This document shows positions 36,566-45,451 of a DNA stretch of 64,000 nucleotides, one piece after another. Location of the stretch: contig NZ_CP069338.1 in NCBI RefSeq assembly GCF_016859125.1, forward strand, positions 744,001-808,000. The letters are read 5' to 3'. The stretch comes from Archangium violaceum. Lineage in GTDB: Bacteria > Myxococcota > Myxococcia > Myxococcales > Myxococcaceae. The notes under the pieces were generated by a model that was not told the origin of the DNA, did not search any database, and saw nothing but the letters and a program-made list of their open reading frames with translations. The position numbers were made by a program, and so were the translations under genes. The stretch's first letter is position 1. Each line of letters begins with the position of its first letter.

Positions 36566-37399
36566 TCAGCCGGCCGAGGTAGGAGCGCCGGCATCCCCTC
36601 CCCCCTCCTTGTCCTCGTTCGGGTCCACTGGCGGTGCGCCAATGGCGTGGTAGCCACCGTCCACGTGCACCATTTCGCCCGTGGTGGAAGGTAGCCAGTC
36701 CGAAAGGAGCGCACACGCAGTGCGAGCCACCATGTCGTGGCTCTTGCGGGCGTCCCACCCCAGGGGTGCCTGGGTGCCCCAGCCCTTCTCCAGGGACTTG
36801 AAGCCGGGGATGCCCTTGGCGGCCACGGTGGCCAGCGGGCCGGCGGCCAGGGCGTTGACCCGGATGCCCTTGGGGCCGAGGTCCCTCGCCAGGTAGCGCA
36901 CGGTGGCCTCCAGGGCCGCCTTGCACACCCCCATCCAGTCGTAGATGGGCCAGGCCACGCGGTTGTCGAAGTCCAGCGTGACGATGGAGCCGCCCTGCGG
37001 CATCAGCGGCATCACCGCCACGGACAGCTCCTTGAGGGAGAAGGCCGAGATGCGGAACGCGGTCTGGACGCTCTCCCAGGGAGTGTTGAGGAAGTTGCCG
37101 CCGAGCGCGTCCTCGGGGGCGTAGGCGATGGAGTGCAGCACGCCATCCACCCGGCCCCAGCGCTGGCGCAGCGACTCGGTGAGGGCGGAGAAATGGGCGG
37201 GGTTGGTGACGTCCAGCTCCAGCACCTCGGTGCCCGCCTTGAGACGCTTCGCGCTCCGCTCCGTGAGCGAGCGCGCCCGGCCGAATCCGGTGAGGAGGAT
37301 GTCAGCCCCCTGCTCCAGCGCGTGCTCGGCCACACCGTAGGCGAGCGACTGGGGGGTGAGCACTCCGGTGATGAGGAGCTTCTTGCCCTGCAGCAGCAT
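36566..37399 (-). CDS. fabI: Enoyl-[acyl-carrier-protein] reductase FabI
   Basis: A 277-aa NADH-dependent reductase for the last step of the fatty-acid elongation cycle. It belongs to the FabI/InhA branch of SDRs: the active-site Tyr153 and Lys160 are six residues apart (YDWMGVCK). The opening KKLLITGVLTPQSLAYGVA and GFGRARSLTERSAKRL look closer to actinobacterial FabI than to E. coli FabI; this is by eye. ATG 37399 gives the standard start. The last ~20 residues (DPNEDKEGGGDAGAP) are an acidic tail. It lies 147 bases upstream of the chemosensory operon on the same strand. Confidence 0.9.
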   Translation of the reverse strand: MLLQGKKLLITGVLTPQSLAYGVAEHALEQGADILLTGFGRARSLTERSAKRLKAGTEVLELDVTNPAHFSALTESLRQRWGRVDGVLHSIAYAPEDALGGNFLNTPWESVQTAFRISAFSLKELSVAVMPLMPQGGSIVTLDFDNRVAWPIYDWMGVCKAALEATVRYLARDLGPKGIRVNALAAGPLATVAAKGIPGFKSLEKGWGTQAPLGWDARKSHDMVARTACALLSDWLPSTTGEMVHVDGGYHAIGAPPVDPNEDKEGGGDAGAPTSAG

Positions 37400-37647
37400 G
37401 CATAGGCCTTTCTGGCTAAAGAGAGAGAAGTCCGGGGGGTTTATCACCCGGAAGCCCGGGTAGGCCAGGAAGTCACCCGGGTCCCGCGCCCCGCCCGGGG
37501 AGCCCAACGGATGAAGTTGCGCTCACGCAGCGCATGAATCCTGCTGCTCCCCCTAGCCAGGAAAGGCTGGAAGGGGGGCGCGCCTTATCAACAAATCGTG
37601 CCGAAAACCCCCCAACGGGGCGGCCTTCCAGTAAAAGACGACACGCC

Positions 37648-40524
37648 ATGGCGAATTTCCAGGACTCGTACCTCTCCGGCGGAAACATCGACTTCATCGA
37701 GGGGCTCTACGCGCGCTACCTCGAGGATCCGTCCAGCGTGGACCCGAGCTGGCGCGAGCTGTTCCAGCGCAACGACGGCGCCGGCCGACCCATCTTCAAC
37801 TCCACCCTGCTCGAGCCACCCGCGCCCGTGGTTCCGGGCAAGGACGGCAGGGGCAACAAGCCCGCCGCCGCGGTCGCACTGGCCCCGCAGACGGCCGCCA
37901 CGGTCGCCTTCGAGCAGGACATGAAGCTGCAGGCCCGGGTGGACCAGACCATCTCGGCCTTCCGGCTGCGCGGACACCTGCGCGCCCGCCTGGATCCGCT
38001 CGGACGTCCCCGCCCGACGCTGGACCACGTGGCCGACGTGGGCATGGTGGACGAGAAGCACTTCTCCGCCGCCGAGCTGGAGCAGCTGGTGGAGAGCTCC
38101 AACGTCTTCCCCGAGGCGCGCGTCAAGCTCAAGGACCTGCTCGGCCGGCTGCGCCGCACGTACACCGCCTCCATCGGCGTCGAGTACATGCAGATGCTCG
38201 ACAGCGAGCGGCGGCGCTGGCTGATGCGGCGCATGGAGCACGCGGAGAACCGCACGGAGTTCTCCGTGGAGGACCAGCGCCACATCCTCACCCGGCTGTC
38301 CTACGCCGAGGGCTTCGAGAACTTCCTGCACACCAAGTTCATCGGCGCCAAGCGCTTCGCGCTCGACGGCGGCGAGGCGCTGGTGCCCATGTTGGATGCC
38401 GTGCTCGAGGTGGGCGGCGGCATGGGGCTCAAGGAGGTCGTCATCGGCATGGCCCACCGCGGCCGCCTCAACGTGCTGACGAACATCCTGGGCAAGCAGC
38501 CCGCGCAGATCTTCAGCGAGTTCGAGGGCCCGCAGGATCCCAAGCAGCACATGGGCCGCGGCGACGTGAAGTACCACATGGGTTTCAGCTCGGACCATGC
38601 CACGCGCACCGGGCAGAGCATCCACCTGTCGCTGGCCTTCAACCCCAGCCACCTCGAGGCGGTGGACCCGGTGGTGGAGGGGCGCGTGCGCGCCAAGCAG
38701 GATCGCAGCGGGGACACCGAGCGCACCAAGGTGATGCCGCTGCTCATCCACGGTGACGCGGCCTTCATCGGCCAGGGCGTGGTGGCCGAGACGCTCAACC
38801 TCGCCGGGCTCGAGGGCTACAAGACGGGCGGCACCCTGCACGTCGTCATCAACAACCAGGTGGGCTTCACCACCGACCCGCAGGAGTCGCGCAGCTCCAT
38901 CTACTCCACGGCGCTCGCCCAGATGCTGGACGTGCCCGTCTTCCACGTGAACGGGGATGACCCCGAGGCGTGCGTCCACGTGGCGCGCCTGGTCGCCGAG
39001 TACCGGCAGACCTTCAAGAGCGACGTCGTCATCGACCTGGTGTGCTACCGCCGCTACGGCCACAACGAGGGCGATGACCCCTCGTTCACGCAGCCGGAGA
39101 TGTACGAGATCATCCGCAAGCACCCGACCGTGCGGACGATCTACGCGCAGCAGCTGGCGGAGAAGGGCCGCCTCCCCGCGGAGGAGTCCGAGGCGATCAA
39201 GCAGCGCTGCATGCAGGAGTTCGACGCGGCGCTCACCCGCGCCCGCGCGCACAGCGAGTTCAAGGAGCCGAGCGCGCTCGAGGGCCTGTGGAAGCCCTAC
39301 AAGGGCGGGCTCCACAAGAGCGCCCCGCAGGTGACCACGGCGGTGGACAAGGAGACGCTGCGCGCGGCCCTGAAGAAGCTGGCCGAGGTGCCCGAGGGCT
39401 TCAACGTCCACCGCGACGTGGAGCGCACGGTGCTCAAGAAGCGCCAGGGCATGCTCCAGTCGGAGGAGCTGCAGTGGAGCGAGGGCGAGTCGCTGGCCTA
39501 CGCCACGCTGCTCTCCGAGGGCTACACCATCCGCCTGAGCGGCCAGGACTGCGAGCGCGGCACCTTCAGCCACCGCCACGCCGTGCTGCACGACGTGAAG
39601 ACGGGCGACGAGTTCGTCCCCCTGCGGCAGTTCCCCACCGGCAGGGCCCGCTTCGACGTCTTCAACAGCCCGCTGTCGGAGATGGGCGTGCTGGGCTTCG
39701 AGTACGGCTACAGCCTCGACGTGCCGGACGGCCTCATCCTCTGGGAGGCCCAGTTCGGTGACTTCGCCAACGGCGCGCAGATCATCATCGACCAGTTCAT
39801 CGCCGCGGCGGAGACCAAGTGGCGGCGGCTCAGCGGCATCACCCTGCTCCTGCCGCACGGCTACGAGGGCCAGGGCCCGGAGCACTCCAGCGCGCGTCTG
39901 GAGCGCTTCCTCAACCTGTCCGCCGAGGACAACATCCAGGTCGTCTACCCCACCACGCCCGCGCAGATCTTCCACCTGCTGCGGCGCCAGGTGCTGCGCC
40001 CGCTGCGCAAGCCGCTCGTGATCATGTCGCCCAAGAGCCTGCTGCGCCGCCCCGAGGCGACGAGCAAGCTGGACGAGCTGGCCACCGGCACCTTCCAGGA
40101 GGTCATCCTGGACAAGGTGGACCCGGCCGGCGTGACGCGGCTGCTCCTGTGCTCGGGCAAGGTCTACTACGACCTGGTCAAGGCCCGGGACGAGCGCAAG
40201 GACGACTCCATCGCCATCGTGCGCGTGGAGCAGCTCTACCCGTTCCCCTTCGACGAGCTGGCAGGCCTCGTCGCGAAGATGCCGAAGCTCACCGAGCTCT
40301 TCTGGGTGCAAGAGGAGCCCCGGAACTCGGGCGCCTGGCACTTCATGTTCCCCCGCCTGCACGACCTGGCCGCCGCGCGGAACCAGGGCGGTCCGCTGAA
40401 GCTGGGCTACATCGGACGCGCGGAAGCCGCCAGCCCCGCCACCGGCTTCCCGCAGACGCACAACCTGGAGCAGCAGCTCATCGTCGAGGAAGCCATCCTC
40501 CGAGGAACCAAGAATGGCCGTTGA
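37648..40524 (+). CDS. sucA: 2-oxoglutarate dehydrogenase E1 component
   Basis: A 958-aa thiamine-diphosphate enzyme of the TCA cycle that decarboxylates 2-oxoglutarate and succinylates the E2 lipoyl group. Visible features are the N-terminal segment with [32 protein letters not shown], the ThDP-binding motif that starts GDAAFIGQG and continues to NNQVGFTT, and the C-terminal transketolase domain with [19 protein letters not shown] and [20 protein letters not shown]. Length matches the family. It overlaps sucB by 11 bases. E3 is not in the window. Confidence 0.97.
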   Translation: MANFQDSYLSGGNIDFIEGLYARYLEDPSSVDPSWRELFQRNDGAGRPIFNSTLLEPPAPVVPGKDGRGNKPAAAVALAPQTAATVAFEQDMKLQARVDQTISAFRLRGHLRARLDPLGRPRPTLDHVADVGMVDEKHFSAAELEQLVESSNVFPEARVKLKDLLGRLRRTYTASIGVEYMQMLDSERRRWLMRRMEHAENRTEFSVEDQRHILTRLSYAEGFENFLHTKFIGAKRFALDGGEALVPMLDAVLEVGGGMGLKEVVIGMAHRGRLNVLTNILGKQPAQIFSEFEGPQDPKQHMGRGDVKYHMGFSSDHATRTGQSIHLSLAFNPSHLEAVDPVVEGRVRAKQDRSGDTERTKVMPLLIHGDAAFIGQGVVAETLNLAGLEGYKTGGTLHVVINNQVGFTTDPQESRSSIYSTALAQMLDVPVFHVNGDDPEACVHVARLVAEYRQTFKSDVVIDLVCYRRYGHNEGDDPSFTQPEMYEIIRKHPTVRTIYAQQLAEKGRLPAEESEAIKQRCMQEFDAALTRARAHSEFKEPSALEGLWKPYKGGLHKSAPQVTTAVDKETLRAALKKLAEVPEGFNVHRDVERTVLKKRQGMLQSEELQWSEGESLAYATLLSEGYTIRLSGQDCERGTFSHRHAVLHDVKTGDEFVPLRQFPTGRARFDVFNSPLSEMGVLGFEYGYSLDVPDGLILWEAQFGDFANGAQIIIDQFIAAAETKWRRLSGITLLLPHGYEGQGPEHSSARLERFLNLSAEDNIQVVYPTTPAQIFHLLRRQVLRPLRKPLVIMSPKSLLRRPEATSKLDELATGTFQEVILDKVDPAGVTRLLLCSGKVYYDLVKARDERKDDSIAIVRVEQLYPFPFDELAGLVAKMPKLTELFWVQEEPRNSGAWHFMFPRLHDLAAARNQGGPLKLGYIGRAEAASPATGFPQTHNLEQQLIVEEAILRGTKNGR

Positions 40525-41740
40525 ACTGAAAGTCCCGCCCCTGGGCGAGTCCATCACTGAAGCCGTCGTCGGGAAGTGGAACAAGAAGAAGGGTGACGCG
40601 GTGTCCGCCGACGAGCCCCTCGTCGTCCTGGAGACCGACAAGGTCACCATCGACGTGCCCGCTCCCGCCGCCGGCGCCATCGCCACCATCGCCTTCAACG
40701 AGGGCGACAAGGTGCGCGTGGGTGACGTGCTGGGCACCATCGAGGCCGGCGCTGGCGCCACCGCCACCGCGCCGCAGACCCCCGCTCCCGCTCCCGCTCC
40801 CGCCCCCGTGGCCGCCGCTCCCGCCGCGGCCTCTTCCGCCGCGGCCGACGTCCGCATGACGCCCACCGCCCGGAAGATCGTCGAGGAGAACAAGCTGGAC
40901 GTGGCCCAGCTCAAGGGCTCCGGCACCGGCGGCCGCATCACCAAGGAGGACGCGCTCGGTCAGCTCAACCGCCCGGCCGAGGCCCCCGCCCAGCGTGCTC
41001 CGGCTCCGGCCCCCGCTCCCTCCGGCCCGCGCCCGCGCGCCGACCGCGAGGAGCGCGTGAAGATGACGCCGCTGCGCCGCCGCGTCGCCGAGCGCCTCGT
41101 CCAGGCCCAGTCCACCGCCGCCATCCTCACCACCTTCAACGAGGTGGACATGGGCGCGGTGATGGACCTGCGCAAGCAGCACCAGGAGAAGTTCCTGGCC
41201 CGTCACGGCGTGAAGCTCGGCTTCATGAGCTTCTTCATCCGCGCCGCCGTCGAGGCCCTCAAGGCCTTCCCCCAGGTCAACGCGGAGATCGACGGCGACG
41301 ACGTCGTCTTCAAGCACTACTACGACATCGGCGTGGCGGTGAGCGGCAGCCGCGGCCTGGTGGTCCCCGTCGTGCGCGACGCCGACACCCTGTCCATGGC
41401 CGAGCTGGAGAAGAAGGTCGGCGACTACGGCGTCCGGGCGCGCAGCGACAAGCTCACGCTCGCCGAGCTGCAGGGCGGCACCTTCACCATCACCAACGGC
41501 GGCATCTTCGGCTCGATGCTCTCCACCCCCATCATCAACCCGCCCCAGACGGGCATCCTGGGGATGCACAACATCGTGGAGCGCCCGGTGGCCCGCAACG
41601 GCCAGGTCGTCATCCGGCCCATCATGTACCTGGCCCTCTCCTACGATCACCGGCTCATCGACGGCCGCGAGGCCGTGCAGTTCCTCGTGCGCGTGAAGGA
41701 CTGCATCGAGGATCCGACTCGGCTGCTGCTGGAAATTTGA
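40514..41740 (+). CDS. sucB: 2-oxoglutarate dehydrogenase E2 (dihydrolipoamide succinyltransferase)
   Basis: A 408-aa E2 subunit. The lipoyl domain (1-77) has Lys43 in [10 protein letters not shown]. An Ala/Pro linker leads to the peripheral subunit-binding domain (about 113-150, [20 protein letters not shown]), then a second linker rich in Ala and Pro. The catalytic domain ends with His379 in [12 protein letters not shown]. Start ATG 40514 lies inside the end of sucA, which indicates coupled translation. A hairpin follows at 41773-41804. Confidence 0.97.
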   Translation: MAVELKVPPLGESITEAVVGKWNKKKGDAVSADEPLVVLETDKVTIDVPAPAAGAIATIAFNEGDKVRVGDVLGTIEAGAGATATAPQTPAPAPAPAPVAAAPAAASSAAADVRMTPTARKIVEENKLDVAQLKGSGTGGRITKEDALGQLNRPAEAPAQRAPAPAPAPSGPRPRADREERVKMTPLRRRVAERLVQAQSTAAILTTFNEVDMGAVMDLRKQHQEKFLARHGVKLGFMSFFIRAAVEALKAFPQVNAEIDGDDVVFKHYYDIGVAVSGSRGLVVPVVRDADTLSMAELEKKVGDYGVRARSDKLTLAELQGGTFTITNGGIFGSMLSTPIINPPQTGILGMHNIVERPVARNGQVVIRPIMYLALSYDHRLIDGREAVQFLVRVKDCIEDPTRLLLEI

Positions 41741-41772
41741 AATCCAGACAGACAGTAGCAAACGGGAAAACG

Positions 41773-41804
41773 GGCCAGCCGACTAGACAGGCGGTCGGCT
41801 GGCC
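41773..41804. terminator. Strong hairpin downstream of sucB / upstream of csp
   Basis: GGCCAGCCGAC (41773-41783) and GTCGGCTGGCC (41794-41804) form a perfect 11-base stem with a 10-base loop. There is no T tract after it. It may terminate sucAB transcripts or protect their 3' ends; because it lies 82 bases before the cold-shock start it could also be in that gene's leader. Confidence 0.6.
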
Positions 41805-41886
41805 GCCTACAACTTCACTTGTCACCCGACGGACGGGGGACGGGAGAACGAGTCGGCCCACGGCCGGCTCCTGACAAGGAAGCACA

Positions 41887-42090
41887 ATGGCAACTGGTAC
41901 CGTGAAGTGGTTCAACGACGCGAAGGGCTTCGGATTCATCGTGCAGGACGGCGGTGGCGAGGACGTGTTCTGCCACCACACCGCCATCAACATGGACGGG
42001 TTCCGGACCCTCGCCGAGGGGCAGAAGGTGGAGTTCGAGCTGGCTCGTGGTCCCAAGGGCCTGCAGGCGCAGAACGTACGCGCCGTCTGA
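41887..42090 (+). CDS. Cold-shock protein (CspA family)
   Basis: A 67-aa single cold-shock domain that binds single-stranded RNA or [21 protein letters not shown] carries RNP1 (KGFGFI) and DVFCHHTAI is RNP2, with His30/His31 where most homologues have VHFS-type residues. AAGGA lies just before the ATG. It has its own downstream terminator at 42127. Whether it is induced by cold cannot be told. Confidence 0.96.
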   Translation: MATGTVKWFNDAKGFGFIVQDGGGEDVFCHHTAINMDGFRTLAEGQKVEFELARGPKGLQAQNVRAV

Positions 42091-42126
42091 TGTCCCGAGC
42101 CACTCCGTACCCGTAGTGGCCTGAAG

Positions 42127-42162
42127 AAAAGGCCCGGCACCTCGAGAGGAGCCGGGCCTTTT
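42127..42162 (+). terminator. Rho-independent terminator after cold-shock gene
   Basis: AAAAGGCCCGGC (42127-42138) pairs with GCCGGGCCTTTT (42151-42162) around a 12-base loop, followed by CATT. The stem has 8 GC pairs flanked by A/T, the classic form; the A run on the other side would also serve the convergent peptidase gene. Confidence 0.9.
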
Positions 42163-42196
42163 CATTCGCGGGTGACCGCGCCCGGGCAGCGGGCCG

Positions 42197-44413
42197 CTAC
42201 TTCGTGAGGTGCCGCTTGAAGTGGCCCATCACCCACTCGTACTGACGCTGGGTGACGAGCGGATCCGGCACCATGTGCGTGAGGCCGCTCAGGGGCAGCA
42301 GCTCATGGCGCTTGCCGGCGCGGAAGAGCGCGTCGGAGAGCTTGAGCGTGTGGAAGAAGTAGACGTTGTCGTCCGCGGTGCCGTGGATGAGCAGCAGCGG
42401 GGAGATGGGCCTGCGGGTGTCGCGCGCGTAGGTGAGCAGCGAGCTCTTCTCGTACGCCTCGGGGTTCTGCTGGGGCAGGCCCAGGTAGCGCTCGGTGTAG
42501 TGGGTGTCGTAGTCGAGCCAGTCCACCACCGGAGCACCCGCCACGGCCGCCTTGAAGACCTCCGGACGCTTGAGAGCGGCGAGCGCGGCCATGTAGCCAC
42601 CGAAGCTCCAACCCTCGATGCCCACGCGCTGCACGTCCACCTCGGGCACCACCGCGGCGAGCGCCTGGACGGCGGTGGCCTGGTCCTCCAGCGTCACACC
42701 GGAGAAGTCCCCGCGCACCTCGCGCTGCCACTTCGCGCCGCGCAGCGGAGTGCCGCGTCCGTCGAAACGGGCGATGAGGAAGCCCTGGTCCGCCATCCAC
42801 TGCGACAACAGGTGCGCCGCCATGGACTTGTGCACGACGGTGACGGTGGGGCCGGCGTACACCTCGACGATGGTGGGCAGCTTCTGGCCGGGCTTCGCGT
42901 TGCGCGGGCGAACCAGCGAGGAGTGGAACTTCAGCGGACCCACCTCGCGGAACTCGACGATGGGGGTGAAGCCGGGCTCCACCGCCACGGAGGGCAGCTC
43001 CCCCACGCGCGAGCCGTCCGCGCGCGCCACGTAGGTGCGCGGCATGGACTTGGGGCTCGAGTGGTTGATGACGAGCAGGTTGCCCGACTTGGACACGCTC
43101 CCCATCTCGACGGCCTCGCCGGTGGTGCCCGGGCGCACCTGCTCCGGGGCGCCGCCGTCCTTCACGCGCCACAGGTAGCTCTCCGTGGGGTTGGGGCCAC
43201 CGGTGAAGTAGAGGGTGCGGTCCGCCTCGACGTAGCGGGCCAGGCCCCGGAAGCCCGCCTCCGGCTTCACCAGCGAGCGCGCCAGGCTTCCGTCCGGGTT
43301 GCGCAGCTCCACCTCGGGGCCACCGTTGCGCTCGGTGTACCAGAGGAAGCCGCTGCCATCCTCGAGCCACAGCGGGAAGGACTGCTCCAGTTCGAGCCAG
43401 GCCTCATCCTTCTCGGTGAGGAGCTCGCGCGTCCTGCCGCTGGCCACGTCCACCGCGAGCAGCTTCTCCTCCGTCTGCGTGCGGTTCTGCACCAGGAGGG
43501 TGAGGGGGCCCTTCTTCGGCCACACCACGGTGGCCAGGTACGGGTACTTCTCCGCGTCCCACCGCACCCAGACCGTCTTGCCACCCGTCACCGGGGTGAT
43601 GCCCAGGCGCACCTTCGCGTTGGCCTTGCCCGGACGCGGGTAGGCGTAGTCCTCGGAGCCACGCTCGGGGTGCATCACGTCGATGATGGAGAGCTTCTCC
43701 ACGCCCGAGGTGTCCGACTCGGTGTAGGCGATGGACTTCGCGTCCGGGCTCCACCACCAGCCGGAGAAGCGGCTCATCTCCTCCTGGGCGACGAACTCGG
43801 CCAGGCCGTGGGTCTTCGCCGGAGTGCCTCCGCTGGTGACGCGGCGCTCCTTGTTGGTGGCCAGGTCGATGCGGAAGACGTCGTTGTCCCGGACGTAGCC
43901 CACCTGCTTGCCGTCGGGGGAGAAGCGCGGATCGATGACGCCCTCGCCCGTCTTCAGCTCGGTCGACTTCCCGGTGGCGCGCTCGACGAGGTAGAGCTTG
44001 CCGGAGAGCGGCACCAGGATGCGCGCACCGTCCTCGGAGAGCTGGTAGGAGGTGAAGCCCCGGGCGCTCACGCGCATGCGCTCGCGGCGGGCCTTCTCCT
44101 CGGGGGAGAGCGTCTCCTCGGCGCCCTTGAGGATGGCCTCGGGCGTGAGCACCTCCTTCGCCTCACCGGTGGCCACGTCGAAGGCGAAGAGGGTCTGGAT
44201 GGGCGCGCGGGGCTGACCGCGCAGGAAGAGGACGGTCTTCTCGTCGGGAGTGATGCGGGGGTTGACGGGACGTCCGCTCATGAAGCGGCGCGTCTCCGCG
44301 TAGTCCCGCAGGAAGGCATCTTGCGAGGTGGAGGACATGGGCTTGGCGGGAGGCTGCTGGGCGAGGACGGGGGCGCTCGTGAGAAGGAGCGCGGCTGCGA
44401 GCAGGATGCGCAT
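42197..44413 (-). CDS. S9 family (prolyl oligopeptidase/DPP-IV-like) secreted peptidase
   Basis: A 738-aa protein. A Sec signal peptide (residues 1-19, LLAAALLLTSAPVLA before QQ) suggests export to the periplasm or beyond. Residues about 40-480 form a beta-propeller (repeated strands such as DARILVPLSGKLYLVERATG). The alpha/beta-hydrolase domain has nucleophile Ser603 in GWSFGGYMA, the Asp in GTADDNVYF and the His in GLTHMVPD. The order matches DPP-IV-type S9 peptidases. ATG 44413 is set by the signal peptide. It diverges from the UPF0489 gene. Confidence 0.93.
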   Translation of the reverse strand: MRILLAAALLLTSAPVLAQQPPAKPMSSTSQDAFLRDYAETRRFMSGRPVNPRITPDEKTVLFLRGQPRAPIQTLFAFDVATGEAKEVLTPEAILKGAEETLSPEEKARRERMRVSARGFTSYQLSEDGARILVPLSGKLYLVERATGKSTELKTGEGVIDPRFSPDGKQVGYVRDNDVFRIDLATNKERRVTSGGTPAKTHGLAEFVAQEEMSRFSGWWWSPDAKSIAYTESDTSGVEKLSIIDVMHPERGSEDYAYPRPGKANAKVRLGITPVTGGKTVWVRWDAEKYPYLATVVWPKKGPLTLLVQNRTQTEEKLLAVDVASGRTRELLTEKDEAWLELEQSFPLWLEDGSGFLWYTERNGGPEVELRNPDGSLARSLVKPEAGFRGLARYVEADRTLYFTGGPNPTESYLWRVKDGGAPEQVRPGTTGEAVEMGSVSKSGNLLVINHSSPKSMPRTYVARADGSRVGELPSVAVEPGFTPIVEFREVGPLKFHSSLVRPRNAKPGQKLPTIVEVYAGPTVTVVHKSMAAHLLSQWMADQGFLIARFDGRGTPLRGAKWQREVRGDFSGVTLEDQATAVQALAAVVPEVDVQRVGIEGWSFGGYMAALAALKRPEVFKAAVAGAPVVDWLDYDTHYTERYLGLPQQNPEAYEKSSLLTYARDTRRPISPLLLIHGTADDNVYFFHTLKLSDALFRAGKRHELLPLSGLTHMVPDPLVTQRQYEWVMGHFKRHLTK

Positions 44414-44528
44414 GCGAGGCTGGCGCCCGAGGAACGGGCACTCCCTCCTTTGAGGTAGAAAGCGCGCGCAGCCTACACTCCTGGCGGCGCGCGGCCCGCA
44501 AAGAGCCGCGGGATGACGGTTATTCCCC

Positions 44529-45299
44529 ATGATGGACGATGATTCGCAGAGGCACCTCCGACTGGCGGGAGTCATCCGGCTGGCGCTCGGTGGCGGGCGG
44601 GGGCCCACGGACGCGTACGTGTTCGATCCGCACCGGCTGGCGCTGCCCTCGTGGGCGTGCGCACTGGGGGACGGTCCGGCGGCACTGCTGGTGACACTGG
44701 ACCGGCACCTGGACCTGGTGGTGCCAGCGGCGCCGGGCGCGGTACCGGATCGCTCGGCGGGCCTGAGGGCCCTGGACGAGCACGCGCGCTGGGCCCTGGA
44801 CGTGCGCAACTACGACCACGTGCTGGCGGCGATGGAGGCGGGGCTGGTGGGCGACGCGCTGGTGATCGCACGCGGACGACCCCGGGGAACGTTCACCGGG
44901 GACGTGTATGTGGACACGCGGGGGCGCTCGCACCGGCTGGTGGTGGTCCCCACGGTGGACCGGGCCGCGGAGGCCTACAACGCGCCCGCCCCCGGTGATG
45001 CGGTGCGTGAAGTGCTGGCGTCCGCCGAGCGCGTGCTGCTGGACGTGGACCTGGACTGCTTCACCAGCCTGAGCGACGCGGACCCGACAACGGTGCTGCC
45101 CTGGCCCCGGAGTGTCATCCGGGAGTACCTGCTGCCACCGGACTCGGAGTCCTTCTGGGAGGCGGTGCTGGAACGGTGTGTCGCGCTGACACTGGCGAGG
45201 GAGCCGCACCACTGTGGCGGACTCCTGGCCGCGGGGGAGCTCTTCCGGGATGTGGCCGAGGTCCTCTTCCGGGAGCTGCTGCGGACACAGCTCCCCTAG
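44529..45299 (+). CDS. UPF0489 family, arginase-like metalloprotein
   Basis: A 256-aa protein. Metal-binding signatures of the ureohydrolase fold are visible: TLDRHLDL (58-63, His60 and Asp62) and LLDVDLDCF (Asp172, Asp174, Asp176). The UPF0489 C-terminal motif appears as EPHHCGG (225-231). Some members of this family are peptide arginases that turn Arg into ornithine in RiPP precursors. No precursor peptide or maturase is evident next to it, so the substrate here is open. Its own promoter should lie in the 115 bases shared with the divergent peptidase. Confidence 0.78.
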   Translation: MMDDDSQRHLRLAGVIRLALGGGRGPTDAYVFDPHRLALPSWACALGDGPAALLVTLDRHLDLVVPAAPGAVPDRSAGLRALDEHARWALDVRNYDHVLAAMEAGLVGDALVIARGRPRGTFTGDVYVDTRGRSHRLVVVPTVDRAAEAYNAPAPGDAVREVLASAERVLLDVDLDCFTSLSDADPTTVLPWPRSVIREYLLPPDSESFWEAVLERCVALTLAREPHHCGGLLAAGELFRDVAEVLFRELLRTQLP

Positions 45300-45451
45300 A
45301 TTTCCTTTTCCCGGGTTTTCCTCTATTTGAAGACGCGCCGGGCGCACCGCGTTAGCATCAGGCCCGACAGGGAAGCATCCAGGCAGGCACCGCGACTTCT
45401 CCCGGCGTCCCTCCTTCCGCCCCCCTCCCTCTGGGAGAATGGCCACGCCTC

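Noticed and set aside
37567-37631. 8-base inverted repeat CTGGAAGG/CCTTCCAG upstream of sucA
   Set aside because: The arms are 49 bases apart and could easily occur by chance in this GC-rich leader.
37588-40944. A 1118-codon open frame on the minus strand opposite sucA and the start of sucB
   Set aside because: It mirrors the codons of clearly conserved sucA/sucB, has no recognisable domain and a His/Arg/Leu-heavy composition typical of antisense frames in high-GC DNA.
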